A stretch of DNA of 63,884 nucleotides from Yersinia vastinensis (GTDB lineage: Bacteria > Pseudomonadota > Gammaproteobacteria > Enterobacterales > Enterobacteriaceae). The notes beneath the pieces are model-generated. The model worked only from the letters and a program-made list of their open reading frames with translations, did no database searches and had not been told where the DNA came from. Location: contig NZ_CACVAF010000016.1 of NCBI RefSeq assembly GCF_902726565.1, positions 1 to 63,884 on the forward strand. Direction: 5' to 3'. How positions within the stretch are numbered: position 1 is the stretch's first letter; each line of letters opens with the position of its first letter. This document shows, piece by piece, positions 20,013 through 28,742 of the stretch. The translations under genes and the position numbers were made by a program.

Positions 20013-20038
20013 TAACAATTGATTAATCCAGAAATGGA

Positions 20039-20566
20039 TTAATCGTCGCCTTTCAACTTCTTGCGCTGGATATACAAAACGGCAGCTTCGCGCACAAACG
20101 CGGCGCAAATCGTGGCGTTGTAATTTTTTTCCAGATCATCAGCGATGGCATTTAACTCTTCTTTACTGGAGCGGAATGGGCGCAGGGCGTTATAGATATC
20201 CAATACCTTGTCATCCGGTACCGCAGTCAGTTCTGCTGCGCGTTCAAAGTTCATTGCCAACAGTGGGCGGCCCGCATCTTTGGCGATAGCGGCCTGAATT
20301 CGCAGGATTTCCGGTGTAATACGCAAATCTTGTGAAGTCACACTGCCGTTCAACACGTTAGCCAGCGTCAGGTCATCCAACGTTTTATTGGTGGCGGTTT
20401 TCACCCATTCAGGGTGTTTATTAGCCAGTGGATAATCCGTGACTTTGGCATCACTGCGCGAACTGCCTGTTGGCGCTGGGCAAGTCGCTGCAGGTGTCTG
20501 GCCTTGTAAGCTGTTCATCTTGCTCAGTACATCGCGGACCATGGATTCAATAGCTTCGGAATTCAT
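20039..20566 (-). CDS. pduE: PduE, diol dehydratase small (gamma) subunit
   Basis: This 175-residue subunit belongs to the B12-dependent propanediol dehydratase that converts 1,2-propanediol to propionaldehyde. The N-terminal helix EAIESMVRDVLSKMNSL resembles the extension that promotes encapsulation or solubility in this enzyme class. The core segment DYPLANKHPEWVKTATNKT is characteristic of the family. It follows pduD after 14 bases and precedes the ERIC element. Confidence 0.95.
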   Translation of the reverse strand: MNSEAIESMVRDVLSKMNSLQGQTPAATCPAPTGSSRSDAKVTDYPLANKHPEWVKTATNKTLDDLTLANVLNGSVTSQDLRITPEILRIQAAIAKDAGRPLLAMNFERAAELTAVPDDKVLDIYNALRPFRSSKEELNAIADDLEKNYNATICAAFVREAAVLYIQRKKLKGDD

Positions 20567-20580
20567 TGTGTTTTCCTTTG

Positions 20581-21255
20581 TTAAAGCGCGACCCGGAGTT
20601 CCTGAGGATTCTTGCCGGTCACCACATATTTGGTTTCTTTAATGTGCAGAATCGCCGACTTGGCCTGATATTTTGGCCGGGCCATTTGGTCATTTAGGGT
20701 CGGAACCGGTTGTGGTGATTCCCGTTTGGCGTAGCGAGCAGCGTTTTTGCCAATCAGGCGGTAAGTTTCCAGCGTCAACAGCGGTGCTTGCGGGAACAAC
20801 TCCAGATTAGAAAGCGGTGGCAGACCTTGCTGATGAATGACTGTGGTGCCTTTTGACTGGACGCCGATAGAGATCCCAGAGCCACTCAAACGGTTACCTT
20901 CGACGGCAACAAAGGCCACATCGGAAGATTTAAAGCAGCGAATAACTCGAGCTTTGATGCCTTCCTCTTCAATACCGGCAATCAGTTCGCGCAGAATATT
21001 TTTGTGCGGTATCCCAACGATGTTGGCGGTTTGTGACAAACCAAATGCCGGGCCAACAGCAATAATCACTTCGTCCTGATGCGTTCCGGGACGGGCTTCA
21101 CCCACTTCAGTGAGAAAATCCCCAGATGCTCCGGTGTTTGCCGCCGCTACAGGCTGAGTCTCTTGCTTAAAGGAGACGGTATTCTGGTCTCCCTGCATTT
21201 CCTGCAATACGCCCTCAATAATTTGGCGTAACAGTTTTTCGTTAATATCCACCAT
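20581..21255 (-). CDS. pduD: PduD, diol dehydratase medium (beta) subunit
   Basis: This 224-residue subunit binds cobalamin together with PduC. The N-terminal [16 protein letters not shown] is the amphipathic targeting sequence known to direct the enzyme into the compartment. [19 protein letters not shown] and [14 protein letters not shown] are conserved beta-subunit segments. It lies 12 bases after pduC and 14 before pduE. Confidence 0.96.
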   Translation of the reverse strand: MVDINEKLLRQIIEGVLQEMQGDQNTVSFKQETQPVAAANTGASGDFLTEVGEARPGTHQDEVIIAVGPAFGLSQTANIVGIPHKNILRELIAGIEEEGIKARVIRCFKSSDVAFVAVEGNRLSGSGISIGVQSKGTTVIHQQGLPPLSNLELFPQAPLLTLETYRLIGKNAARYAKRESPQPVPTLNDQMARPKYQAKSAILHIKETKYVVTGKNPQELRVAL

Positions 21256-21267
21256 CTCGTGAACCCC

Positions 21268-22932
21268 TTAGCCAAGCTCATTCGGATCAAGCGCGTTTGG
21301 AATATTTTTGATCTCTTCCCAACGTGCACCTTCCAGCCGATAACCGGTAGCTGGCCCTGCGTAGTCATTGACGTCATTCACTGCCGACAGCACTTGGTTG
21401 TCGCCTTTGATGATCGCCGAGGTATGCAGGTAGTCACCGGCAATTTTGGCTTTCTGGATGTTGAGCATGTCTTGCGCCACATCTTCGAAACCGCCTTGTG
21501 CTAAGGCTTTAACCACTTCCAGACCGGTGCGGTTTTTGCTGATGATTTCCTGAGCGAACTTGATGTCTTCGACGATGTTACGCTCCGGCATATCTTTCGA
21601 GCCGTGGGCATAGGTTGCGGCAATCACTTCTTCATCGGTGATGGGCGGCAGGCCCATTCCGGCAAAGACGGCTTGTAGAGCGCGCGCAGCTTTATTACGA
21701 ATAGCCACCACATCGGCTTCTAATACCGGACGCAAGCCACCATCAACTTTCAGGTCGCGCTGCATCACGTTGTAATCGTCAAAGTCTTCGGCATCCTCGT
21801 TAGAACCGGCGAACATGTTGTCGTAGTTCGGTACCGCAGAATAACCAGAGGAGATAAAGTCAGTACCCGGCAGGAACTGCATCAGCAGGCGAGCGGTACG
21901 ACGCATATCTGAGTGGGTAAACGTTTGGTCGTTACTGGATGCACATTCTAAATCCAGTGCCGAGCAGATCAGGTTTTCCGCCAAGATAGCGCGGATACCG
22001 GATGGCACAGCGGATGGCACACCGACACAACTGACTGAGCCATTTTGCAGCCCCTGAACCCCGGCGGCTTTCGTGATGTAAATACAGCGAGCTTCCAGAT
22101 ACAGCATGGATTTGCCTTCGGCGTAGCCCATTTGGACCTCAGAACCAGAGCCGGAGGTAAAGCGCATTTTCAGACCACGTGATGCATAGGATGAGGCGAG
22201 GAAACCTTTTGACCATGGGGTGTCATCACCGTCGGTGAACACCGGCTCAGTCCCATAAACCGAAATGGTTTCGGCGTAACAGGTGTGGCCGAGCATCCCC
22301 AATTTCAGCTCGGTAGCTTCTTCCAGAGAGCACTGTGTTAATACGCCAGGACGCCCCACCTGCGAGCCAACCAATAGCGCGATAGCATTAAAGGGCGCGT
22401 AACGGGCTACGGCCACGGTGGTTTCTTGTTCATCGAAACCACGGAAAGCCCCTTCGGCAGCGTCTGCGGCAATCTGCACCGGGTTATCTTTCACGTTGGT
22501 GACGTGAGCTTGTTGTGATGGGGTACGACGAGCGCGCATTTTCTGCATCGACATCATCATTTCCACCACGTTCATGTGGGAGACCACCTCGACGATTTTG
22601 GCCGGTGTCATGGCTGTCGTCAGCGGCACAATGGTACGGCGCGACACATTTGGGTCACACAGCATATTGGCCAACTTGATGGAGTCCATCTTCATCACTT
22701 CTTCCGCATGTGTCAGATTAATACCGTAGCGGGCGATAAAGTGGTCGATCAGGTCGAAACTGCTCTGTGGTTTACCGTCTAACTCAGTCACCACACCATT
22801 TACAATCTTGATGGAAGGTTTCGGATCATTCGGGCTTTCCATGGCAATAAAGCCTTCTTCGATCCACTCTTTGACAAAGCCGTCCTGATTAACCGGGCGT
22901 TTCGCCAACGCTTCAAATCTTTTCGATTTCAT
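21268..22932 (-). CDS. pduC: PduC, diol dehydratase large (alpha) subunit
   Basis: This 554-residue catalytic TIM-barrel subunit carries out adenosylcobalamin-dependent radical dehydration of 1,2-propanediol. The start MKSKRFEALAKRPVNQDG and the regions GCHTCYAETISVYGTEPV-like (here LGHTCYAETISVYGTEPV) and SGSGSEVQMGYAEGKSM match the family throughout. Length equals that of the Salmonella enzyme. It lies 20 bases after pduB. Confidence 0.97.
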   Translation of the reverse strand: MKSKRFEALAKRPVNQDGFVKEWIEEGFIAMESPNDPKPSIKIVNGVVTELDGKPQSSFDLIDHFIARYGINLTHAEEVMKMDSIKLANMLCDPNVSRRTIVPLTTAMTPAKIVEVVSHMNVVEMMMSMQKMRARRTPSQQAHVTNVKDNPVQIAADAAEGAFRGFDEQETTVAVARYAPFNAIALLVGSQVGRPGVLTQCSLEEATELKLGMLGHTCYAETISVYGTEPVFTDGDDTPWSKGFLASSYASRGLKMRFTSGSGSEVQMGYAEGKSMLYLEARCIYITKAAGVQGLQNGSVSCVGVPSAVPSGIRAILAENLICSALDLECASSNDQTFTHSDMRRTARLLMQFLPGTDFISSGYSAVPNYDNMFAGSNEDAEDFDDYNVMQRDLKVDGGLRPVLEADVVAIRNKAARALQAVFAGMGLPPITDEEVIAATYAHGSKDMPERNIVEDIKFAQEIISKNRTGLEVVKALAQGGFEDVAQDMLNIQKAKIAGDYLHTSAIIKGDNQVLSAVNDVNDYAGPATGYRLEGARWEEIKNIPNALDPNELG

Positions 22933-22952
22933 GAAACAGCCTCACTGTGGCG

Positions 22953-23780
22953 TCAGATATAAGAAGGGCGGTCATTTTTTGGTTCAGCACCCAAGGTCGC
23001 CAATACCGTTTTGCCGATCTCACGGGCAGAAATCACTGCCTGACGAACTGCGCCAGAATCGCCGGAGATAACCAGAATCACTTCGTTACTAAAGCTTGTC
23101 CCTTGAGCCGGAGAGCTGTAGGCCACTACGTCAACATTGGCAGATTTGACGGCGGTATCAGCCATCAGAACACCAATAGATGCCGGTGCGCCGACAATCA
23201 CACCGCAAGAGCGACCCAGTGGCGCGCCGAAGGCTTTTTCCAGTGCATGGCTCGCACGGGCGCTGTACTGCAATTCAATGTGGCCAGCTTCATTGGCGTA
23301 AACGTCACCGAATGTCCGGTCTAGCTCTTTCAGTGCGACTTCGACAGCACGTTTCACATCAGAAACATCGTCACCACCGAAGATAATCAGCGAACCGTGG
23401 CCTGCGCCGCCTTTGGTATCGCGCGGTAACTCAATGCTGACCACTTCGGTATTGGTGGCTTTTACTGCTTCATCTGCCGCCATAATGTGTGGGCCAGCAC
23501 CGGTACGTGCGCCCAAGATGCCAATGGAGCGATAGCGTTTTTCCAACTTCATTGCATCTAGCAAGGCACTATCGACGTTGGCGATGACCAGTCCGACGGT
23601 GTCGCCGATCGCGGTGCCAACAAATTCCGTTAAACTGCAAGTTTTCTCAGCCATAGCCGTATCTCGTTGTTTATAGGATGGTTGTTTATCGAATGAGGGT
23701 GAGGAAGACGCCGGAGCGTGTTCGCTGACTTTCGCTATCACCTGCGCCATGATTTGGTCGACCAGGTCATTGCTTTTCAT
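22953..23780 (-). CDS. pduB: PduB/PduB', tandem BMC trimeric shell protein
   Basis: This 275-residue protein has two BMC domains and forms trimers; it is one of the most abundant shell proteins. An in-frame ATG at 23654 (MAEKTCSLTEFVGTAIGD) gives the shorter PduB' form, as in Salmonella, where both forms are made. The 42-residue N-terminal extension starts with an amphipathic helix (NDLVDQIMAQVIAKV), which in Salmonella helps link cargo to the shell. Its start overlaps pduA by one base. Confidence 0.96.
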   Translation of the reverse strand: MKSNDLVDQIMAQVIAKVSEHAPASSSPSFDKQPSYKQRDTAMAEKTCSLTEFVGTAIGDTVGLVIANVDSALLDAMKLEKRYRSIGILGARTGAGPHIMAADEAVKATNTEVVSIELPRDTKGGAGHGSLIIFGGDDVSDVKRAVEVALKELDRTFGDVYANEAGHIELQYSARASHALEKAFGAPLGRSCGVIVGAPASIGVLMADTAVKSANVDVVAYSSPAQGTSFSNEVILVISGDSGAVRQAVISAREIGKTVLATLGAEPKNDRPSYI

Positions 23781-24061
23781 TAGTTATTTCCCTTAGGTAA
23801 AAATTTCTCGACATCAGTGTGCGGACGCGGAATAACATGAGTTGATTTCACTTCACCCACATTTGCAGCCGCAATGGCACCTGCATCCGTGGCCGCTTTA
23901 ACCGCCCCTACATCGCCACGGACGATGACGGTGACCAGACCTGAGCCAATTTTTTCGTAGCCCACCAACGTCACATTGGCTGATTTCACCATGGTGTCAG
24001 CCGCCTCAATGGCAGCGGTTAGCCCTTTGGTTTCCACCATTCCTAGTGCTTCTTGTTGCAT
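23780..24061 (-). CDS. pduA: PduA, BMC hexameric shell protein
   Basis: This 93-residue first gene of the pdu operon encodes the canonical BMC-domain shell hexamer. Ser40 in GYEKIGSG lines the pore that admits 1,2-propanediol and restricts loss of propionaldehyde. A GAGG site five bases before the ATG supports the start. It is a close paralogue of PduJ, and it faces pduF across a 606-bp control region. Confidence 0.97.
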   Translation of the reverse strand: MQQEALGMVETKGLTAAIEAADTMVKSANVTLVGYEKIGSGLVTVIVRGDVGAVKAATDAGAIAAANVGEVKSTHVIPRPHTDVEKFLPKGNN

Positions 24062-24667
24062 AAATACCTCGACGGAATATCAGATGCCTTGTTCTGGCTT
24101 GAATTGTCATGTTCAGAAATAGCGTTGTCAGGTTCGTGCTGGAATTGAATATACAAACAAGCAATGAAAAAGAATGGCTGTAATGAATTTACTGGCGAGA
24201 ATGGTTAGTGATGAAATAACAAAATATTGTCACCGAATATGTTAACTTATTATTTTTTAAGTCTATTTTATGATTGCATGGTGATAATAATTGGTTATTG
24301 TATATTCAAAATTACAATTAAACTCGTGACAGCCGATATTATCTTTGGTATTGCGCGCATTAATATAAGGAAGGGGCTAGTTCACATTAAATGAGAAACT
24401 GCGAGCTTGATAACAATAATAGAAAGAATAAATGGCAAGAAAGTCACATTATTTAATTATCCGCTAACTTGCTTATTCATCGGGTATTGTGGCTGTTTTT
24501 TAAGGATGTAATAGCAATAATTTGTTATAGAAACTCTAGTTTTTGTTTAGTGAATGGCAGATCACGACAACACTTTCATTTTTCGTCTCTTTATAGTGGG
24601 TAGGTCATGGGCCGTGCATTCGATACAGAAAGTCATATAACCTATTAATTACAAGCAGGGTAACCCT
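24062..24667. promoter_or_regulatory. Divergent pduA-pduF control region, 606 bp
   Basis: No gene is visible. The sequence is AT-rich and must hold the pdu promoter on the minus strand and the pduF/pocR promoter on the plus strand. In Salmonella the equivalent region carries PocR, CRP/Cya and ArcA control, but no site could be defined with confidence here. The pair AGTGA/TCACG near 24550 has an 8-base spacer and so does not fit CRP. The region is long for a divergent promoter, leaving room for an activator site or an untranslated leader. Confidence 0.55.
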
Positions 24668-25483
24668 ATGAACGACTCGCTAAAAGCTCAGTGTATTGCG
24701 GAATTCCTCGGTACCGGGCTGTTTCTATTTTTTGGTATTAGTTGTCTGGCTGCGATGAAAGTGGCCGGTGCCAGTTTTGGTCTGTGGGAAATTTGTATCG
24801 TATGGGGGCTTGGGATTTCACTGGCCGTCTACCTGACCGCCGGAATTTCGGGTGCTCACCTCAACCCAGCCATCACCATTGCTTTATGGCTGTTTGCCTG
24901 CTTCCCAGGCCGTAAAGTTATCCCTTATAGCATTGCACAAATTGCCGGTGCTTTTGGTGGAGCAGCATTATCTTACATGCTGTATCACAACTTATTTACT
25001 GATTTTGAAACTGCCCATCAGATGGTGCGTGGCAGTTTGGAAAGTCTGCAATTAGCCAGTATTTTCAGTACATTCCCATCCCCCGCCATCAGTGTTTGGC
25101 AGGCAGCGTTTGTTGAAATCATTATCACCTCAATTCTGATGGGGCTGATTATGGCACTTACAGATGATGGTAATGGTGTGCCGCGTGGCGCATTAGGCCC
25201 TTTATTAATCGGTATTCTGGTTGCGGTGATTGGGGCGGCAACCGGCCCATTAACGGGGTTTGCCATGAACCCGGCGCGTGATTTTGGCCCTAAATTATTT
25301 ACCTTCTTTGCCGGTTGGGGAAAAATTTCAATGACCGGTGGGCGTGATATTCCTTACTTCATCATTCCTATTGTGGCGCCTATTATTGGTGCTTGCCTGG
25401 GTGCCGCAGTTTATCGCTTCTTAATTGGTAAAAATTTGCCGTGCAATACCTGTAAGTTAGATGATGAAGAAGCTATTAATTAA
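24668..25483 (+). CDS. pduF: PduF, propanediol diffusion facilitator (aquaglyceroporin family)
   Basis: This 271-residue MIP-family inner-membrane channel has six membrane segments and two NPA-type half-helices: GAHLNPAITIA and GFAMNPARDFGP. The aspartate after the second motif is typical of glycerol facilitators rather than water channels. It should let 1,2-propanediol enter the cell. It is divergent from pduA and precedes pocR. Confidence 0.96.
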   Translation: MNDSLKAQCIAEFLGTGLFLFFGISCLAAMKVAGASFGLWEICIVWGLGISLAVYLTAGISGAHLNPAITIALWLFACFPGRKVIPYSIAQIAGAFGGAALSYMLYHNLFTDFETAHQMVRGSLESLQLASIFSTFPSPAISVWQAAFVEIIITSILMGLIMALTDDGNGVPRGALGPLLIGILVAVIGAATGPLTGFAMNPARDFGPKLFTFFAGWGKISMTGGRDIPYFIIPIVAPIIGACLGAAVYRFLIGKNLPCNTCKLDDEEAIN

Positions 25484-25791
25484 ACCTGAAAATGAATGAC
25501 GACTTCCTCATCTTGGGACTGCAAATGGGTATTAAGGTGAGGAAATTTCGTGATCTGTTCGGGTTAATGCATGGATTATCATCCCCTGTTGATTATGACT
25601 CTGGTAAGGTGGGTTGTTATTTGTTTTCATTTCACCGGAGAGTATACCTTCACAGGGAAATAGGTTTTTCACCATGGCTAATGGGAATGAAAATATAACA
25701 ATGCGGTAACACATCTATCATTACAGGGATGATTTATAGTAATAAACGAAATTTAATAACAATAAATTAAAATTAACTGAGAGGTTTTATC
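25484..25791 (+). promoter_or_regulatory. pduF-pocR intergenic region with a stem-loop
   Basis: This 308-bp segment has no convincing gene. A hairpin with arms TTCCTCATCTT (25504-25514) and AAGGTGAGGAA (25534-25544) forms 11 pairs including one G-T, 21 bases after the pduF stop. Only a short ATTT follows, so it is at best a weak terminator or an mRNA-stabilising structure. PocR probably has some promoter of its own here; GAGG lies seven bases before its ATG. Confidence 0.45.
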
Positions 25792-26694
25792 ATGATTTCT
25801 GCCAGTTCTCTAAACTCAGAGCTCATAAATAAAATCGCCCAGGATTTTGCTCAAGCAACGGGGCTGGCGGTGGTGGTTGTGAATATTCACGGTGAGGAGA
25901 TCTCCGACCTATTCAACTTCACACCGTTTTGTCAATTGATGCGCCAAGATCCGGTGAATCATCTTCGATGTCGTATGAGTGATCGCTGTGGTGGCCTTGA
26001 GGCCTCAAAATCCAACGAACCTTGTATTTATCGTTGTCACGCCGGACTCACAGATTTCTCTATCCCATTGGTGATTGCCGGTCATCTGGTTGGCTTTGTT
26101 TTATGTGGTCAGGTGCGGCTGCACACGGATGTTTATCTGATTGATATCCTGAATGTTGATAATCACTGGCAACAGAATCCGGCACTGATGGATGAATTTC
26201 ATAATGTCCCTATCATGGATTTCTCTCGAGTGATCGCGTCTGCGGACTTGCTGAAGTTGATTGTTGAAAATTGTCTGAAAAAGCACCTTAATTTTGTGGT
26301 TATCAATGACAACATGGGCAGCAAAGAGCCCGGCAGAATTCGTCCGGTACATCCTCATGACAGTAAAATGAAGAAAGCATTGCGCTATATTGATACTCAT
26401 CTGTCAGAAGAGTTGCGGTTGGAGGATGTGGCAGCCAAGGTCTATCTCAGCCCCTACTACTTCAGCAAATTATTTAAAAAATATCAGGGTATTGGTTTTA
26501 ATGCGTGGGTGAATCAGCAACGAATGGCCAATGCGAGAGAGATGTTACAGCATAGCGATTGGAGCATTGCCAGTATTGCCAAGAACCTGGGTTTTTCACA
26601 AACCAGCTATTTCTGCAAAGTATTCCGCCAAGCCTATAATGTGACACCACAGGTATTTCGCTCACTTTCTTCTGAGCGTAATGAAATGGAATAG
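25792..26694 (+). CDS. pocR: PocR, AraC-family activator of pdu and cob
   Basis: This 300-residue regulator has an N-terminal PocR sensory domain (about residues 10-170), which contains several cysteines (CQLM, CRMSDRCGG, CIYRC) and is thought to sense 1,2-propanediol. A C-terminal AraC-type double helix-turn-helix follows (about 195-295), with LEDVAAKVYLSPYYFSKLFKKY and IASIAKNLGFSQTSYFCKVFRQ segments. In Salmonella PocR activates both pdu and cob. Its position between the two operons fits that role. Confidence 0.95.
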   Translation: MISASSLNSELINKIAQDFAQATGLAVVVVNIHGEEISDLFNFTPFCQLMRQDPVNHLRCRMSDRCGGLEASKSNEPCIYRCHAGLTDFSIPLVIAGHLVGFVLCGQVRLHTDVYLIDILNVDNHWQQNPALMDEFHNVPIMDFSRVIASADLLKLIVENCLKKHLNFVVINDNMGSKEPGRIRPVHPHDSKMKKALRYIDTHLSEELRLEDVAAKVYLSPYYFSKLFKKYQGIGFNAWVNQQRMANAREMLQHSDWSIASIAKNLGFSQTSYFCKVFRQAYNVTPQVFRSLSSERNEME

Positions 26695-27054
26695 CAGTTA
26701 TTGAATTAATATCAATTCCTCATGTTTTTAATTCATGTTTGTTTATTTAAAAGTCAAATTAGTAATTAAGTTCTTAAAATAATTAATGACAATATTTTGT
26801 TATAATTTTAAAGAAAAAACCAATGGTAATTTATTGTTTTTTAATGATTATTTTTATTTTTTGTAGCAATTTTTTGCTATAACTACGCAATAAAATAGTC
26901 ACAAAAAAATGAAATTAACCATTTTTTATTTGTGGAAAAGAGTATATTAATATTCATCAAGCTTAATAAGTCAGTTGACGTTACAACTGTGTAAATAAAG
27001 AGATAAATTCTATAGTAACATAAAATTAAATAACAAAATCTAAACTCACGTAGT
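26695..27054 (+). promoter_or_regulatory. AT-rich region upstream of the cob leader
   Basis: These 360 bases hold no gene. They are strongly AT-rich, with many A/T tracts between 26740 and 27030, and are expected to contain the cob promoter and its PocR site. No -35/-10 pair could be chosen with confidence because many AT-rich hexamers would fit. Confidence 0.4.
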
Positions 27055-27235
27055 TACTGAAATGGATATGTTATGCACTAAAGCATAACTGGGAAGGGGG
27101 TGACAATCCCCCGCAGCCCCCGCTGCTGTGATGCTGACGAACCTGCTGAAACCACTGATCCACAGGATTGGGAAGGTGCAGGGGAGGATGACGCTAAGCC
27201 AGAAGACCAGCCAACTCAGTAAAAGATATTCAACT
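27055..27235 (+). promoter_or_regulatory. Cobalamin (B12) riboswitch upstream of cbiA
   Basis: The B12 box is clear at 27196-27212 (AAGCCAGAAGACCAGCC). Upstream lie the other conserved core blocks: GGGAAGGGGGTGACAATCCC from 27091, GCAGCCCCCGCTGCTGTGA from 27113 and CCACTGATCCACAGGATTGG from 27151. They occur in the order expected for the adenosylcobalamin aptamer. It should repress the cbi/cob operon when coenzyme B12 is abundant. Outer limits are approximate because the P1 stem was not resolved. Confidence 0.95.
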
Positions 27236-27311
27236 CCTTCGGTGGGAAGCGGGTTGTCATCAGATGCGCGCAGCGGTGACGTTGTGTAGGCGCACCTTTT
27301 TGACACTGCTT

Positions 27312-27338
27312 ATCCCGCTTGAAATGGCGGGATTTTTT
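27312..27338 (+). terminator. Riboswitch expression platform: terminator hairpin covering the cbiA ribosome site
   Basis: ATCCCGC (27312-27318) pairs perfectly with GCGGGAT (27327-27333) around an 8-base loop, and six T residues (27333-27338) run straight into the cbiA ATG at 27339. The only plausible ribosome site, GGGA at 27329-27332, lies in the 3' arm. A competing pairing exists: AAGCGGG (27247-27253) is perfectly complementary to CCCGCTT (27314-27320), which would break the hairpin. This predicts control by termination, by ribosome-site masking, or by both. Confidence 0.7.
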
Positions 27339-28742
27339 ATGCAGCGCTCAGACAAACAAGCATTTATCATCGCGGGAACCGGTAGCGGATGCGGTAAAAC
27401 CACCGTGACGCTGGGTATTTTGCGAGCGCTGATGGCGCGTGGATTGTCGGTGCAACCGTTTAAAGTGGGGCCAGACTATCTGGATACCGGCTGGCATACC
27501 GCGGTCAGTGGCGTAACTTCACGCAACCTTGATGCGTTTATGCTGCCCCCCACCACACTCAATGGATTGTATAACCAACATGTGCGGCATGCCGATGTGG
27601 CGGTGATTGAAGGTGTCATGGGCCTGTATGACGGTTATGGCACTGACCCTGATTATTGCAGCAGCGCCGCCATGGCCAAACAACTTGGCTGCCCGGTTAT
27701 TTTACTGGTCGACGGTAAAGCCGTATCAACCTCGGTTGCCGCCACGGTGCTGGGTTTTTGTCAATTTGATTCAAACCTCCACATTGCGGGCGTTATTGTT
27801 AACCGCGTCAATTCAGATAATCACTACCAACTTATCCGCCATGCCATCGAACACTATTGCGGTATTCCAGTATTAGGCCGTCTGCCGGTGATGGACGATG
27901 TGGCATTGCCATCGCGCCACTTAGGATTAATTCCGGCTCAAGAGCGCGGCGGGTCAGTGGGCAAACACCCCGATAGCGCACCACGTTGGCAACGTCTTGC
28001 ACAGCAGGTTGAAGAATTTATCGATCTGGACCGGCTACTGTCACTGACTTCCCGCACTGAACTTCCTGTGGGAACTTCTCCGGAGCTACCTCCTCAAGCT
28101 TTAGCTGAGGGCCTGACACTGGCGCTAGCCGAAGATGAAGCCTTCAATTTCTATTATCCCGATAATCTTGATCTGCTGGAGCAGGCCGGGGTGCGCATTC
28201 AACGTTTCAGCCCTCTACATGACCGCCAATTACCCACATGCCAGATGATCTATCTGGGGGGCGGCTATCCAGAAATTCACGCCGCAAAGCTTGCGGCCAA
28301 TACTGCCATGCACACGGCATTACAACAGGCCCATCGCCTGCAAATTCCATTGTATGGCGAATGTGGCGGCTTGATGTATTTGGGTGAGGGGTTAACGGAT
28401 GAAAATGGACAACGCCACTCGATGGTAGGGATTTTGGCGGGTGAAAGCCAAATGGGAAAACGCTTAACCCGCTTTGGCTACTGTCAGGCGCAGGCCCGTC
28501 GTGACACTTTATTGGCCGCGCAAGGCGAGATGTTACGTGGTCATGAATTCCATTACTCCGATTTTACCAGCCCGCTGACGCCAGTATTTGATAGCAGCAA
28601 GTGGCGTGATGGCGAGGTGATTCAGCACTGGAGCAGCGGCTATCAAGTACAACAGACGCAGGCCAGTTATCTACATATTCATTTCGCACAGCGCCCCGGT
28701 TTATTAAATGGCTGGCTAAATGCCGCGCGGAGTCGGTTATGA
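27339..28742 (+). CDS. cbiA: CbiA, cobyrinic acid a,c-diamide synthase
   Basis: This 467-residue enzyme amidates the a and c carboxylates of cobyrinic acid with glutamine and ATP. The N-terminal P-loop GTGSGCGKTTVTLG and the C-terminal triad glutamine amidotransferase domain (YGECGGLMYLG with the nucleophilic cysteine; FHYSDF near the end) are present. The start at 27339 gives the usual N-terminus; the frame is open upstream to 27264 but that part is riboswitch leader. It overlaps cbiB by 4 bases (ATGA). Confidence 0.95.
   Translation: MQRSDKQAFIIAGTGSGCGKTTVTLGILRALMARGLSVQPFKVGPDYLDTGWHTAVSGVTSRNLDAFMLPPTTLNGLYNQHVRHADVAVIEGVMGLYDGYGTDPDYCSSAAMAKQLGCPVILLVDGKAVSTSVAATVLGFCQFDSNLHIAGVIVNRVNSDNHYQLIRHAIEHYCGIPVLGRLPVMDDVALPSRHLGLIPAQERGGSVGKHPDSAPRWQRLAQQVEEFIDLDRLLSLTSRTELPVGTSPELPPQALAEGLTLALAEDEAFNFYYPDNLDLLEQAGVRIQRFSPLHDRQLPTCQMIYLGGGYPEIHAAKLAANTAMHTALQQAHRLQIPLYGECGGLMYLGEGLTDENGQRHSMVGILAGESQMGKRLTRFGYCQAQARRDTLLAAQGEMLRGHEFHYSDFTSPLTPVFDSSKWRDGEVIQHWSSGYQVQQTQASYLHIHFAQRPGLLNGWLNAARSRL

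Noticed and set aside
19878..20108. 76-codon open frame over the ERIC element and the end of pduE
   Set aside because: It combines ERIC palindrome sequence with the out-of-frame 3' end of pduE and has no family resemblance.
24546..24566. CRP-like AGTGA and TCACG half-sites in the pduA-pduF region
   Set aside because: The spacer is eight bases rather than six, and the half-sites each carry a mismatch at an important position.
25492..25698. 68-codon open frame between pduF and pocR
   Set aside because: It has no ribosome site, spans a hairpin and shows no recognisable protein features.
27264..27338. N-terminal extension of CbiA from an ATG at 27264
   Set aside because: This stretch is riboswitch expression platform; the encoded residues do not belong to the CbiA family, whose usual start is at 27339.
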